From the NCBI GenBank assembly GCA_016709305.1, contig JADJNA010000055.1, positions 1-64,000 on the forward strand: a stretch of 64,000 nt of DNA, in the 5' to 3' direction. This document shows, piece by piece, positions 18,071 through 26,926 of this stretch (its first letter is position 1; each line of letters opens with the position of its first letter). Source of the DNA: Candidatus Villigracilis saccharophilus. GTDB taxonomy: Bacteria > Chloroflexota > Anaerolineae > Anaerolineales > Villigracilaceae. The position numbers and the translations under genes were made by a program. Under the pieces are notes generated by a model that saw nothing but the letters and a program-made list of their open reading frames with translations, did not search any database and was not told the origin of the DNA.

Positions 18071-18547
18071 TTATATTGACCAGAATCCGATATGGACTTC
18101 ACGTGCTTCCACATCAAGTTCCAATGCGGGACCTTCCACGTCTACAGTCCGCTGGCTTCTCGCAAAGACTTCCCGGCATGGGAGCAGCAAATGTTCCGGC
18201 GAGGGTCCGATAAGATCGTAGAGCGCAGCTTCGCTCAATGCGAAAACCACTCGTCTGACATTGCCCCAATGGATCGCTCCCGCGCACATCGCGCACGGTT
18301 CCGTGCTTGTATAAAGAGTGCAGGATTCAAGTTCTTCGGCTGAAAAGTGCTGAGTGGCAAGCCGCATTAGATTCGTCTCGGCGTGAGCGGTGCAATCCTT
18401 GCCGGTCACAACAGAATTCTCCGCTTCCAGCACCACTTGATTATTCTTGTCAACCAGGATCGCGCCAAACGGATGGTTGCCATGCTCGCGTGCGCGTTGC
18501 GCAACTTGAATGGAAGTGCGGAGGTGTTCAAGGTCTATGGAGTTCAT
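18071..18547 (-). CDS. CMP/dCMP-type nucleoside or nucleobase deaminase
   Basis: A 158-residue zinc-dependent deaminase. The zinc site is complete: HAETN (His and catalytic Glu) and PCAMCAGAI (two Cys). NHPFGAILVD precedes it. Length and motif are compatible with guanine or cytosine deaminases and with TadA-like enzymes; the C-terminal VEGPALELDVEAREVH tail favours a free-base deaminase over tRNA editing. Preceded by AGGAG at eight bases. Confidence 0.82.
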   Translation of the reverse strand: MNSIDLEHLRTSIQVAQRAREHGNHPFGAILVDKNNQVVLEAENSVVTGKDCTAHAETNLMRLATQHFSAEELESCTLYTSTEPCAMCAGAIHWGNVRRVVFALSEAALYDLIGPSPEHLLLPCREVFARSQRTVDVEGPALELDVEAREVHIGFWSI

Positions 18548-18568
18548 GTTTGGATTCTCCTGTGTTGG

Positions 18569-19174
18569 TCATTCTTTTGCTTGATAGTTAATTCCATCGT
18601 CCACATTTGGGAGGAAAAAGATGATCATGACAACTACTGCAATATAGATGATGTAACTCACCAGCGGAAATGGCCGTGCCAGTAAGATGGCACCCAGATA
18701 GGCGCCGTTGATAATGATATACACCGGCGTGTGGCTGCGTAAATATTTATCGCCAAACTCGGCCATTGCCAGATGGCGATGATAATGGACATATACCACC
18801 ATGACATATCCGACTGCGTTACAGGCGATCAAGGTTGCGCCATAGATCATGATCGGTCCCGCCTCGAAAGGATAACGTCCCACCAGCGAAGTGGGGAAGG
18901 GAATAAAGCTCACGCACAATAAAAACAGGATGTTCAACCATAGGAATCCACGGTCAGTTTTCTTCATTACATGCATGGAATTGTGATGGATGACCCAGTA
19001 CAACCCGATGATAATAAAGCTCATCACATACGCCAAAATGCGTGGCAGCACGGAAGTCAACGTCGCGGCAAATTGACTATAGTCCACTTCGGGGAAACGA
19101 ATATCGAGGATCAACAACGTGATCACGATCGCAAACACGCCATCGCTAAAGGCTTCAAGTCGGGATTTTTCCAT
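18569..19174 (-). CDS. TMEM175-family potassium channel-like protein
   Basis: A 201-residue integral membrane protein. The N-terminal signature RLEAFSDGVFAIVITLLIL, with the FSD motif that forms the pore in bacterial TMEM175 channels, starts at residue 4. About six membrane helices follow. Start at ATG 19172-19174 (MEKSRLEAF) rather than upstream codons, because the signature always lies at the very N-terminus. Predicted to conduct K+; no partner gene nearby. Confidence 0.82.
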   Translation of the reverse strand: MEKSRLEAFSDGVFAIVITLLILDIRFPEVDYSQFAATLTSVLPRILAYVMSFIIIGLYWVIHHNSMHVMKKTDRGFLWLNILFLLCVSFIPFPTSLVGRYPFEAGPIMIYGATLIACNAVGYVMVVYVHYHRHLAMAEFGDKYLRSHTPVYIIINGAYLGAILLARPFPLVSYIIYIAVVVMIIFFLPNVDDGINYQAKE

Positions 19175-19241
19175 AGTGCAATTAATTATACGGGGAAATA
19201 AGAGAAAAGATTTCTTGTAGTGAAGCTCCAAACTTGCAAAC

Positions 19242-19271
19242 AAAAATCTCCTGCTGTAACAGGAGATTTTT
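19242..19271. terminator. Bidirectional rho-independent terminator
   Basis: The inverted repeat AAAAATCTCCTG...CAGGAGATTTTT has runs of T on either strand after the stem. It separates the TMEM175 gene from the DUF433 pseudogene. Confidence 0.75.
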
Positions 19272-19288
19272 GTTGCGATATAGGCATT

Positions 19289-19561
19289 AGATAAGTTATT
19301 TTGTCTTTAATCGTTTGATCAATGGAAATGGGGGGAGTCTCGCTTTGAGTTCGATTTACTTTCTCCATACGTTTTTCAAAGTCAACCATCAAGTTCTTTG
19401 CGATGATCCCGGTAATAGGCGAGCGCAGAGTACACTTGACCCAGAGGCAAATAAGGAAATTGCATGTGAAGTTTTTCCGCGTTCCAGCCGTAGACAGCTT
19501 GTGCCAAAACAAGTTCGGTCATTTTCATGGCTGTGCCAAATGGGATGTTTTTCATTTCCAT
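19289..19561 (-). pseudogene. Chimeric pseudogene: cupin gene start fused to DUF433 remnant
   Basis: The frame opens MEMKNIPFGT, encoded by 26 bases identical to the start of the cupin gene at 18025-18050, then passes into MKMTELVLAQAVYGWN and YLPLGQVYSALAYYRDH, the C-terminal part of a DUF433 protein (family of VapB-like antitoxins). The DUF433 N-terminus is absent. After HRKEL a one-base shift near 19385 moves the reading to DFEKRMEKVNRTQSE, the expected acidic/basic tail. No ribosome binding site is seen before the ATG. The remaining intergenic sequence around it holds only the terminator at 19242-19271. Confidence 0.65.
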
Positions 19562-19574
19562 AAAGGCATTCAGA

Positions 19575-20396
19575 TTACAGCTTGGCAAGAAAGGTTTGAG
19601 CCGCGTGCAGGTATGCTTCGAGCTGATCGTGACGGATGCTGTGGCCCGCCCCGGGGATGTGTGCGATTTTCAGTTGCTGGATCAATGACTTTAGCGCCGC
19701 TGCGCCGTCTTTTGTGACAAGTGAACCATGAGCAGGGTCGGCTGTGATCAGGAGCGCTGGACACTTGATCTGCGGTGGCAATTTTTGCCAATCCACACTG
19801 CTGTCATTCCTGGCGTTAAAGACTTCGATCACGTTGGGGCTGAAGCGTTGTTTTGAGTCTGCCCAGCGTTCGATCTCGGCATTTGACCAGGTTGGCGCGG
19901 ATGCGCGCTGCTCATTGACCAGTTCCTTGTGAGTCTTGCGCTTGATGCCTTCCATCCAGGTTTGTAATTCTGTCCGCCGAGCCGCAGCTTCAGCGGATGC
20001 CGTGTTCATGACCCACCACGGCGGCGGATCTTCCAACAGGATCGCGCGCGGAACATCGGGATAGGCTCCCGCGAATGCGAGCGTTGTCATTGCACCCATC
20101 GAGTGCCCCAATAGGATGGGGTGTTGTAGATTCAGGTTCGTGATCAATCCCATCATATCTTTGGCGTGTGAGGCTGGACCGTAACCGCTTTTTGGCGCGT
20201 CTGACCGTCCATGGCCGCGCGCATCCACCATGACCACGTCATAGTCCGGGGCAAGGGCTTTGGCAATGGTTGTCCAGCACAACCCGTCATCCGTGACGCC
20301 ATGCGCAAGGATAAGCGGCTGCTTGTCTCTGCCAGTTCTTGTGTAATGCAGTTTTAATTTGTTGACTGTGACGTAGTCGGATTTCCAGGGACTCAT
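19575..20396 (-). CDS. Alpha/beta hydrolase
   Basis: A ~273-residue soluble alpha/beta hydrolase. Oxyanion-hole strand LILAHGVTDDG, nucleophile elbow GHSMGA, the Asp candidate in LLITADPAHG and the catalytic His in GAGHSIRHD are all in order. VDARGHGRSD is the typical second loop. Similar enzymes are esterases or C-C hydrolases; substrate unknown. GGAG lies ten bases before ATG 20394-20396, making MSPWKSDY the better start than the upstream ATG. Confidence 0.8.
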   Translation of the reverse strand: MSPWKSDYVTVNKLKLHYTRTGRDKQPLILAHGVTDDGLCWTTIAKALAPDYDVVMVDARGHGRSDAPKSGYGPASHAKDMMGLITNLNLQHPILLGHSMGAMTTLAFAGAYPDVPRAILLEDPPPWWVMNTASAEAAARRTELQTWMEGIKRKTHKELVNEQRASAPTWSNAEIERWADSKQRFSPNVIEVFNARNDSSVDWQKLPPQIKCPALLITADPAHGSLVTKDGAAALKSLIQQLKIAHIPGAGHSIRHDQLEAYLHAAQTFLAKL

Positions 20397-20514
20397 GTTG
20401 AACATACTCCATTGTTTGGTTTAGCCAATGCAACTTTTTTTTTCAAGTATACAGGGGATTTTCTAATTACAGAAACCTGATTTTCTTCTTCTTTCATCTT
20501 TTATCTATCACCCT

Positions 20515-20520
20515 TATAAT
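20515..20520 (+). promoter_or_regulatory. Candidate -10 box for ftcD
   Basis: TATAAT lies 50 bp upstream of the ftcD start within the 173-bp divergent gap. No convincing -35 box is seen. Confidence 0.35.
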
Positions 20521-20569
20521 TACACTCACCAATCGAAAACCGTAAATACCAATCGTAAATAGAGGTCCC

Positions 20570-22108
20570 ATGACCACACTCATCGAATGTATCCCCAATT
20601 TCTCCGAAGCACGCCGCCCCGAGATCATTGACCAGATTGTCGCCGCCATCACTTCTGTTGCAGGTGCGAGTCTGCTCGACCGTTCCTCTGACCTTGATCA
20701 CAACCGCACCGTGTTGACCTTCGCGGGCGCACCTGCCGTGGTTGAAGAGGCAGCTTTCCGCGCCATCAAGACCGCCTCGGAGTTGATCGACCTTAATCAA
20801 CACACGGGCGCTCATCCGCGCATAGGTGCGACGGATGTCTGTCCCTTCGTGCCGCTCTCCAATGCCAGCATGGCTGACTGCATTGCCATTGCCCAAAGGC
20901 TGGGTCAGCGCGTTGGAAGCGAACTCAATATCCCCGTCTACTTGTATGAAGCGGCCGCGACCCGCCCTGAATTTGCAAACCTTGAAAACATCCGCAGGGG
21001 TCAATACGAAGGTCTGAAAGGGGAGATCGAATCTGACCCCGAGCGTAATCCTGATTTTGGCCCCAGCAAACTTGGCGCGGCAGGAGCCACGGTCATCGGC
21101 GCGCGTAATCCGCTGATCGCCTTCAATGTCTATCTCACCACCGACGATGTCAGCATCGCGAAGAAGATCGCCAAAGCCATCCGTCATTCATCGGGCGGAC
21201 TGCGTTATGTGAAGGGACTTGGACTTCTTGTGGATGGCCGCGCGCAGATCTCGATGAACCTGACCAACTTCCACGATACGCCCATCGCGCGCGCTGTCGA
21301 ATTCATCCGCCGCGAAGCCCAGCGCTATGGCGTCGGTATTCATCACAGCGAACTCGTTGGATTAATTCCGCAGGATGCTTTGACGGACGCGGCGGTCTGG
21401 TACACCCAGCTGGATCAATTTGACAAGCAACAGATCTTGGAATCTCGGCTCTTCAGCAGTGGTTCGCAGCCCTTAGACGGTCAGACTCCGCCCAAGCCTG
21501 CTTCCTTCATCGACGAATTAGCCGCCCCGACCCCAACCCCAGGCGGCGGTTCAGCGGGAGCATACGCGGGCGCGATGGGCGCAGGACTGGTCGCTATGGT
21601 TGCGGGATTGACCATCGGCAAAAAGAAATACGCCGATGTCGAAGCTGAAATGCAAGCCATCCGTGTTGTTGCTGAAAAATTACGCGAGGACCTGACGCAG
21701 GCAGTTGATGATGACGCCGCATCCTTTGAAGTTTTAATGGCGACATTCAAGTTGCCAAAAGACACAGAGGAACAAAAAGAATCGCGCAATGCCGCCATTT
21801 TCAATGCCACGCTCAACGCTGCGCACATCCCGTTGCATGTTTCCGAGAAAGCTGTCAAAGTGATGGAACTCGCGCTCAAATGCGCCAAGCACGCCAACCT
21901 CAACGCCATCAGCGACTCCATGTCAGGTTTTGCCATGGCTCGTGCCGCCCTTACCGCCGCGGGCTACAATGTCCGCATCAACATCAACTCCCTCGAAGAC
22001 AGGTCCGCTGGCGATAGGATGCTGGAAGAATTGATCGAGCTTGAAAATGAAGCGGATAAACTGGAAAAAGAAATCCGCGTCATCATGCAAGAGCGCGGAG
22101 GAATTTAA
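20570..22108 (+). CDS. ftcD: Bifunctional glutamate formimidoyltransferase / formimidoyl-THF cyclodeaminase
   Basis: A 512-residue enzyme feeding the formimino group of histidine breakdown into tetrahydrofolate. The N-terminal transferase (residues ~1-300) begins TTLIECIPNFSEARR and includes DLDHNRTVLTF and GAHPRIGATDVCPF. The C-terminal cyclodeaminase (~310-512) has the glycine-rich PTPGGGSAGAYAGAMGA and TIGKKKYADVE. Both parts are complete and joined in the animal/bacterial FTCD order. No other hut genes are in the window. One of few plus-strand genes in this half. Confidence 0.92.
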   Translation: MTTLIECIPNFSEARRPEIIDQIVAAITSVAGASLLDRSSDLDHNRTVLTFAGAPAVVEEAAFRAIKTASELIDLNQHTGAHPRIGATDVCPFVPLSNASMADCIAIAQRLGQRVGSELNIPVYLYEAAATRPEFANLENIRRGQYEGLKGEIESDPERNPDFGPSKLGAAGATVIGARNPLIAFNVYLTTDDVSIAKKIAKAIRHSSGGLRYVKGLGLLVDGRAQISMNLTNFHDTPIARAVEFIRREAQRYGVGIHHSELVGLIPQDALTDAAVWYTQLDQFDKQQILESRLFSSGSQPLDGQTPPKPASFIDELAAPTPTPGGGSAGAYAGAMGAGLVAMVAGLTIGKKKYADVEAEMQAIRVVAEKLREDLTQAVDDDAASFEVLMATFKLPKDTEEQKESRNAAIFNATLNAAHIPLHVSEKAVKVMELALKCAKHANLNAISDSMSGFAMARAALTAAGYNVRININSLEDRSAGDRMLEELIELENEADKLEKEIRVIMQERGGI

Positions 22109-22236
22109 TAACTCTGGAGTCTATCAGCTCATTCCCCTGTGGATGCTTCTGGACTTTTTTATATTAGATTTTCTCGGCATTTAGAAAAATCGTCCCGAGG
22201 GTGTAGTCATGCACTTAAGTTACTCGAAATAAACCA

Positions 22237-22743
22237 TCAGGACGGTGCATGGTTACTGTTGGATTTTTTATGTTGTCGAGTAAGTTGACGGTCTGCATTG
22301 CAAGGAGCGACTGGTAGCGCCAAATCGATCTGGATCAAAGCAACACTCGTCAGGCGCATCGTTATTAAGGAAAGACCAAATGTCGCTATCCCTGCCGCCC
22401 TTGAGCGATGCCAACCCGACAGAGCGACACCCATAGGAAAAACATAGATACCGCCGAAGATACCGATCATTGCGGTGTTGCCCGTTGAATCCACTTGGAG
22501 CAGGATCGTATTTGTCTCGGCGGTCGCTGCCAGCGCAAGCACAAAGACAACCACTGCATAGAAAGACAGTATTGAAGAATATTCGAAGGTGACAATGGTG
22601 GCTGTCAAAACCTTTCTTTGCGTGTCAGATGCCAGCAATTGGACCACCGCGGAAAAAGCAAAACCTCCCAGAATCCCTGCCAGAGTTGCAAAGTCGCTTG
22701 CTTCCTGTAGATAGTTTTCAACTAATATTTTGAGTTCTCCCAA
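22237..22743 (-). CDS. Hypothetical membrane protein
   Basis: About 168 residues with four hydrophobic segments (FATLAGILGGFAFSAVVQLLA; ILSFYAVVVFVLALAA; AMIGIFGGIYVFPMGVAL; AAGIATFGLSLITMRL). No family recognised. The start is uncertain: no ATG is well placed, and TTG 22741-22743 is a guess. The sequence upstream of this runs into the dispersed repeat at 22775-22851. Confidence 0.45.
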   Translation of the reverse strand: MGELKILVENYLQEASDFATLAGILGGFAFSAVVQLLASDTQRKVLTATIVTFEYSSILSFYAVVVFVLALAATAETNTILLQVDSTGNTAMIGIFGGIYVFPMGVALSGWHRSRAAGIATFGLSLITMRLTSVALIQIDLALPVAPCNADRQLTRQHKKSNSNHAPS

Positions 22744-22774
22744 ATAAATTACCGTACATCTGCCATTGCGAACC

Positions 22775-22851
22775 GCCGCTCTCCCTGGCACCGCCCGCCA
22801 GGGCAGGTGTGTCCTCTGGCGGTGAAACAATCTCCCTCGCAATGACGTAAT
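22775..22851 (-). repeat. Dispersed intergenic repeat (TCATTGCGAGGG family), copy 1
   Basis: On the minus strand it starts GTCATTGCGAGGGAGATTG and contains the inverted pair CCGCCAGAGG and CCTGCCCTGGCGG. A second member, sharing TCATTGCGAGGG and CGCCAG, is at 38715-38775. Confidence 0.5.
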
Positions 22852-22898
22852 TTGCTTGTATTTGTACGGCAGGGAATTTTTTTCAATTATAACTATTT

Positions 22899-22936
22899 AA
22901 AAAAGAGCCGAGCAATATAGTATCGCTCGACTCTTT
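22899..22936 (-). terminator. Terminator of acs operon
   Basis: On the minus strand AAGAGTCGAGC pairs with GCTCGGCTCTT around an 11-base loop, followed by TTTTTT, 27 bp after the acetyl-CoA synthetase stop. Confidence 0.8.
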
Positions 22937-22962
22937 CCTATTTTTAATTATCGATTTGAGAT

Positions 22963-24867
22963 TTATTCTTCCAGTGTGCTGATGTCGCCTTCGGGTAATC
23001 CTTGCGCTCTTGCTTTCAACACACGGCGCATGATCTTGCCTGAGCGGGTCTTCGGAAGTTTATCCACGAACTTCACATCCTCAGGGCGGGCGATTGGTCC
23101 CATGTGCTTGGAGACATGCTGACGCAATTCCTCCGATAGCTCTGCTGATGGGGAAAATCCCGAACGCAGCATCACAAAGGTGTAGATCGCCTGTCCTTTG
23201 ACATCATGCGGCAGACCGATCGCGGCGGCTTCTGCTACTGCGGGGTGACTGACTAGCGCGGACTCAACTTCCGCAGTTCCTAGGCGATGACCTGAAACTT
23301 TGATGACATCATCCACGCGGCCGATGATCCAGAAATAGCCGTCCGAGTCGCGTTTGGCTGAATCGCCCGTTGTATATCGTCCGGGATACTTCGACCAATA
23401 TTGATTCACATAGCGGTCGTCGTCACCGTAGATCGTGCGCAGCATGCCGGGCCACGGATTCTTCAAGGTCAGGTAGCCTTCTGTATTGTCCGGCACGGGA
23501 TTCCCTTGCTCGTCCACGATCTCGGCTTCCTGACCAAAGAATGGACGCGTACCGGAGCCGGGTTTGAGCGGGACGACCGGGGTGGGGGTGATCATAAAGT
23601 TGCCGGTCTCGGTCTGCCACCACGTATCCATGATCGGACATTTCTCTTTTCCAATGACGCGGTAGTACCACTTCCATGCCTCAGGGTTGATCGGCTCACC
23701 GACAGAGCCGAGCAGCCGCAGGGAAGAAAGATCGTGCTTGTTGGGCCACGCTTCCCCAAAGCGCATGAGTCCACGAATGGCAGTCGGAGCTGTATAGAAG
23801 ACAGTGATCCCATAGCGTTCGACGACCTGCCACCAGCGATTCGGATAGGGGAAGGTTGGTCCGCCTTCGAACAGCATCGAGGTTGCGCCTGCGATCATCG
23901 GACCGTATACGATGTAGGAATGACCCGTGATCCAGCCTGGGTCAGCGGTGCACCACCAGCGGTCTTCATCTTTGATATCGAAGACATACTTGAGCGTGGA
24001 ATACGTGCCGACCATATAGCCGCCGTGCGTGTGCAAAATGGCTTTCGGTTTACCCGTTGAACCTGATGTGTAAAGAATAAAAAGTGGATCTTCTGCATCG
24101 AGGACTTCAGTAGCACATTTGCCGTTGGCGATCGGGAGTGAGCACAGATCGTGATACCAGTGATCGCGCCCCGCATCCATATTGACGGGTTGACCTGTTC
24201 GCTTGACGACGATCACATTCTCCACTGACGGGCAGCGCTTGATGGATTCGTCAACGATATTTTTGAGTTCAACGATCTTGCCATTTTGATACGAGCCGTC
24301 ACAAGTGATGACCAATTTCGATTGACTGTCATCCACGCGCCCCTGCAGTGAGTCGACCGAGAAGCCGCCAAACACCACCGAGTGGATCGCGCCGATCTTG
24401 GCGCAGGCCAGCATGGCAAAGACGATCTCAGGCACACGCCCCATATAAATGGTGACGCGCTCGCCCTTTTGAATACCCATCGATTTAATAATATTCGCCA
24501 TGCGCGAGACTTCACGGTTCATGGCGTAGTAGGAGAATGTGCGTTCGATCTTGCCGTCTTCGCTTTCCCACATCAAGGCAAGTTGATTCTTGCGATGGGT
24601 CTTGAGATGACGGTCAATCGCGTTATGGACGATATTGGTCTTGGCGCCCACAAACCATTTGAAGAAAGGTTTGTTCGAGTCGTCGAGTACCTTATCCCAT
24701 TTCTTGAACCATTCAAGTTCTTCGGCTTCATCACCCCAAAAGCCCTGCAGATCTTTGCTTGCCTTTTCAGCAAGCGCGTCCCAATCCTTTAAGATCGCCT
24801 GCGAGAGGACTTGCTCTGACGGATAATAAACTTCGCCTTCCATTTCTTTGCCGTTTTCTTTTGCCAT
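22963..24867 (-). CDS. acs: Acetyl-CoA synthetase (AMP-forming)
   Basis: A 634-residue ANL-superfamily ligase converting acetate, ATP and CoA to acetyl-CoA through acetyl-AMP. Visible: the N-terminal ACAS region with WFKKWDKVLDDS, A3 motif YTSGSTGKPKAILHTHGGY, A5 region DTWWQTETGN, TTGDSAKRDSDGYFWIIGRVDD and the C-terminal PKTRSGKIMRRVLKA, where the Lys is the usual acetylation site. Complete and in frame. Last gene of the three-gene operon, 64 bp after a second synthetase and closed by a terminator. Confidence 0.92.
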   Translation of the reverse strand: MAKENGKEMEGEVYYPSEQVLSQAILKDWDALAEKASKDLQGFWGDEAEELEWFKKWDKVLDDSNKPFFKWFVGAKTNIVHNAIDRHLKTHRKNQLALMWESEDGKIERTFSYYAMNREVSRMANIIKSMGIQKGERVTIYMGRVPEIVFAMLACAKIGAIHSVVFGGFSVDSLQGRVDDSQSKLVITCDGSYQNGKIVELKNIVDESIKRCPSVENVIVVKRTGQPVNMDAGRDHWYHDLCSLPIANGKCATEVLDAEDPLFILYTSGSTGKPKAILHTHGGYMVGTYSTLKYVFDIKDEDRWWCTADPGWITGHSYIVYGPMIAGATSMLFEGGPTFPYPNRWWQVVERYGITVFYTAPTAIRGLMRFGEAWPNKHDLSSLRLLGSVGEPINPEAWKWYYRVIGKEKCPIMDTWWQTETGNFMITPTPVVPLKPGSGTRPFFGQEAEIVDEQGNPVPDNTEGYLTLKNPWPGMLRTIYGDDDRYVNQYWSKYPGRYTTGDSAKRDSDGYFWIIGRVDDVIKVSGHRLGTAEVESALVSHPAVAEAAAIGLPHDVKGQAIYTFVMLRSGFSPSAELSEELRQHVSKHMGPIARPEDVKFVDKLPKTRSGKIMRRVLKARAQGLPEGDISTLEE

Positions 24868-24931
24868 GGTTGATCTCCTTGGAAAGATTTTGGTTGGTTA
24901 TACAGGAAAATGTTCTGGTTGGCAATAATAT

Positions 24932-26851
24932 TTAATCGCTAATTCCTGACTCAATTTCAGCTTTCATCTGACTCCATGCCTCGCGCGCTTCGGTCACTGA
25001 GCCTTCGTCTTCGATGGTGGTGATGTCGCCGGGGTCTTTATCGAGGGTCACAGCTTTTAGCACGCGGCGCATGATCTTGCCGCTGCGTGTCTTGGGCAGC
25101 ATACTGACGAAGTTCAACTCACCGATGACCGCGATCGGTCCCAACTCATGACGGACAGTATCAATTAATTCCTTTTTCAGTTGCGCTGATGCTGCCTGCC
25201 CATTCTTAAGCAGAACAAAGGCAGAGATCACTTCTCCACGAATTTCATCGGGACGTCCGATCACCCCGGACTCGGCAACGGCTGGGTGCTTAAGGATCGC
25301 GGTTTCCACTTCGATCGTGCCGATGCGGTGACCTGCGATCTTGATGATCTCATCCGCGCGACCCGCAAACCAGACGTACCCATCTTCATCTATATGAGCA
25401 GAATCACCGGTATAGTACACATTTGGTATCTTCGACCAGTAATCTTTTCCGTAGCGCTCAGGTTCGCCCCACAGCGCGGGTGTGAGCCCGGGGAATGGGC
25501 GCTTGATGACCATGATGCCTTTTTCGCCCGGCGCGCAGGGTTCGCCTTCGGGCGTCATAACAGCCACGTCAATGCCGGGCATGGGTATGGTGGCTGAACC
25601 TGGTTTTGTGGGCAGCATCCCGATGCCATAAGGATTCCCGAAAACAGGTCCGCCTGTTTCGGTCTGCCACATGTGATCAATCACGGGGATCTTATTGCCG
25701 AGCATCTTATTTTGCAACCAGTCCCATGCGGGCGCATTCAGCACTTCACCGGCACAGAAGATGCGTTCAAGCTGATCGTGGTTCACGCGCCGCAGCGGTT
25801 CATCTCCGTAGCGCATCAATAGACGTACCGCAGTCGGAGATGTGAAGACCCCGCTGACCGCGAACTCTTCAATTGCGATCCTCCAGTTTGCTTCCGCGTG
25901 TGGGTGGTCAAGCGCGCCTTCAAAGGCGAGGGTGGTACAGCCAACGATGAGTGGCGCGTAGACGATATAGCTATGCCCGACGATCCAGCCGATATCTGAA
26001 GTTGCCCACCAGACATCTGTCGGTTTTAATCCAAAACACCAGCGTGCCATACTGGCAATGTGGACTTGGTATCCGCCGTGTGTGTGGATCGCCAGTTTGG
26101 GCTTGGCAGTTGTTCCGGATGTGGCGAGGATAAATGCTGGTTCATTTGATTCCATTGGGACGTAATCGCTGCTTTGACCTTTTGATTTTTCCAGAAAATC
26201 CTCCCACAGTATGTCTCGGTCTACTTCGATATTCACATCCTCTGCGCCGCGTTTAAGCAGGATGAGATGCTCCACATCGGTTTTGACATTCTTCAACGCG
26301 CCGTCTACGATTTCCTTCAGGCGCACATCCTTGCCTTTGCGGTAAGTGATATCTGTGGTGAAGACGAGTTTCGATCCGCTGGCTTGAATTCTGTCTCCAA
26401 GGGCGTTCTCTCCGAAGCCGGCAAATACCACAGAGTGGATCGCGCCAATTCGGACGGTGGCAAGCATGAGCATGATCGCTTCGGGGCAGGTCGGCATATA
26501 AATGGTGAGGCGGTCGCCTTTGTTGATTCCCATCCCGCGCAAAGCTGCCGCGATCCGCTTGACCTCGTACAACATTTGAGAATATGTAAAGAGGCGGCGC
26601 TCACCACGCTCGTTGATGTAGATCAGAGCGGTATGTCCGCCCCAGCCGCGTTTGACATGAAAATCAAGCGCGTTGTATGCAAGGTTTGTCTGCCCGCCGG
26701 AAAACCAGCGGAAGTTTGGATAATTCCATTCGAAGACGCTGTCCCAGGTTTTAAACCAGTGTAATTCCTTGGCGGCTTTTTCCCAGAATGCAACGGGATT
26801 TTCTCTCCCTTCCTGGATCCAGCGATTGACAGTTGGACTGATGAGGTTCAT
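24932..26851 (-). CDS. Acetyl-CoA/propionyl-CoA synthetase-like ligase
   Basis: A 639-residue AMP-forming acyl-CoA synthetase, diverged from its neighbour. Its A3 motif is ATSGTTAKPKLAIHTHGGY, A5 is DHMWQTETGGPV, and the hinge TGDSAHIDEDGYVWFAGRADE and C-terminal PKTRSGKIMRRVLKA are intact. Two synthetases in one operon suggests different chain lengths or affinities (acetate versus propionate or other short acids), which cannot be read reliably from motifs. Start MNLISPTVNRW follows GGAGAG at six bases, directly after an intercistronic hairpin. Confidence 0.88.
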   Translation of the reverse strand: MNLISPTVNRWIQEGRENPVAFWEKAAKELHWFKTWDSVFEWNYPNFRWFSGGQTNLAYNALDFHVKRGWGGHTALIYINERGERRLFTYSQMLYEVKRIAAALRGMGINKGDRLTIYMPTCPEAIMLMLATVRIGAIHSVVFAGFGENALGDRIQASGSKLVFTTDITYRKGKDVRLKEIVDGALKNVKTDVEHLILLKRGAEDVNIEVDRDILWEDFLEKSKGQSSDYVPMESNEPAFILATSGTTAKPKLAIHTHGGYQVHIASMARWCFGLKPTDVWWATSDIGWIVGHSYIVYAPLIVGCTTLAFEGALDHPHAEANWRIAIEEFAVSGVFTSPTAVRLLMRYGDEPLRRVNHDQLERIFCAGEVLNAPAWDWLQNKMLGNKIPVIDHMWQTETGGPVFGNPYGIGMLPTKPGSATIPMPGIDVAVMTPEGEPCAPGEKGIMVIKRPFPGLTPALWGEPERYGKDYWSKIPNVYYTGDSAHIDEDGYVWFAGRADEIIKIAGHRIGTIEVETAILKHPAVAESGVIGRPDEIRGEVISAFVLLKNGQAASAQLKKELIDTVRHELGPIAVIGELNFVSMLPKTRSGKIMRRVLKAVTLDKDPGDITTIEDEGSVTEAREAWSQMKAEIESGISD

Positions 26852-26864
26852 GGTGGCTCTCCGA

Positions 26865-26894
26865 TTGAGGCGGGACGCAATGGTCCCGCCTCAA
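26865..26894. other. Intercistronic hairpin between transporter and synthetase
   Basis: Perfect inverted repeat TTGAGGCGGGAC...GTCCCGCCTCAA without a T run, ending a few bases before the ribosome binding site of the downstream gene. Probably affects message stability or translation, not termination. Confidence 0.55.
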
Positions 26895-26926
26895 TTTATA
26901 GGTTTAAAAAAGATGAGCCTTTTAAT

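Noticed and set aside
19289..19561. Active DUF433 antitoxin of a toxin-antitoxin pair
   Set aside because: N-terminus missing, frame broken, and no toxin gene beside it.
23401..24060. 219-codon open frame on the plus strand opposite acetyl-CoA synthetase
   Set aside because: Fully antisense to a clear, intact enzyme; composition is that of a shadow frame. The same applies to 27479-28267 (plus), 20501-21187 (minus) and 6173-6883 (plus).
26865..26894. Terminator between transporter and synthetase
   Set aside because: No T run on the transcribed strand and the ribosome binding site follows directly; kept only as an intercistronic hairpin.
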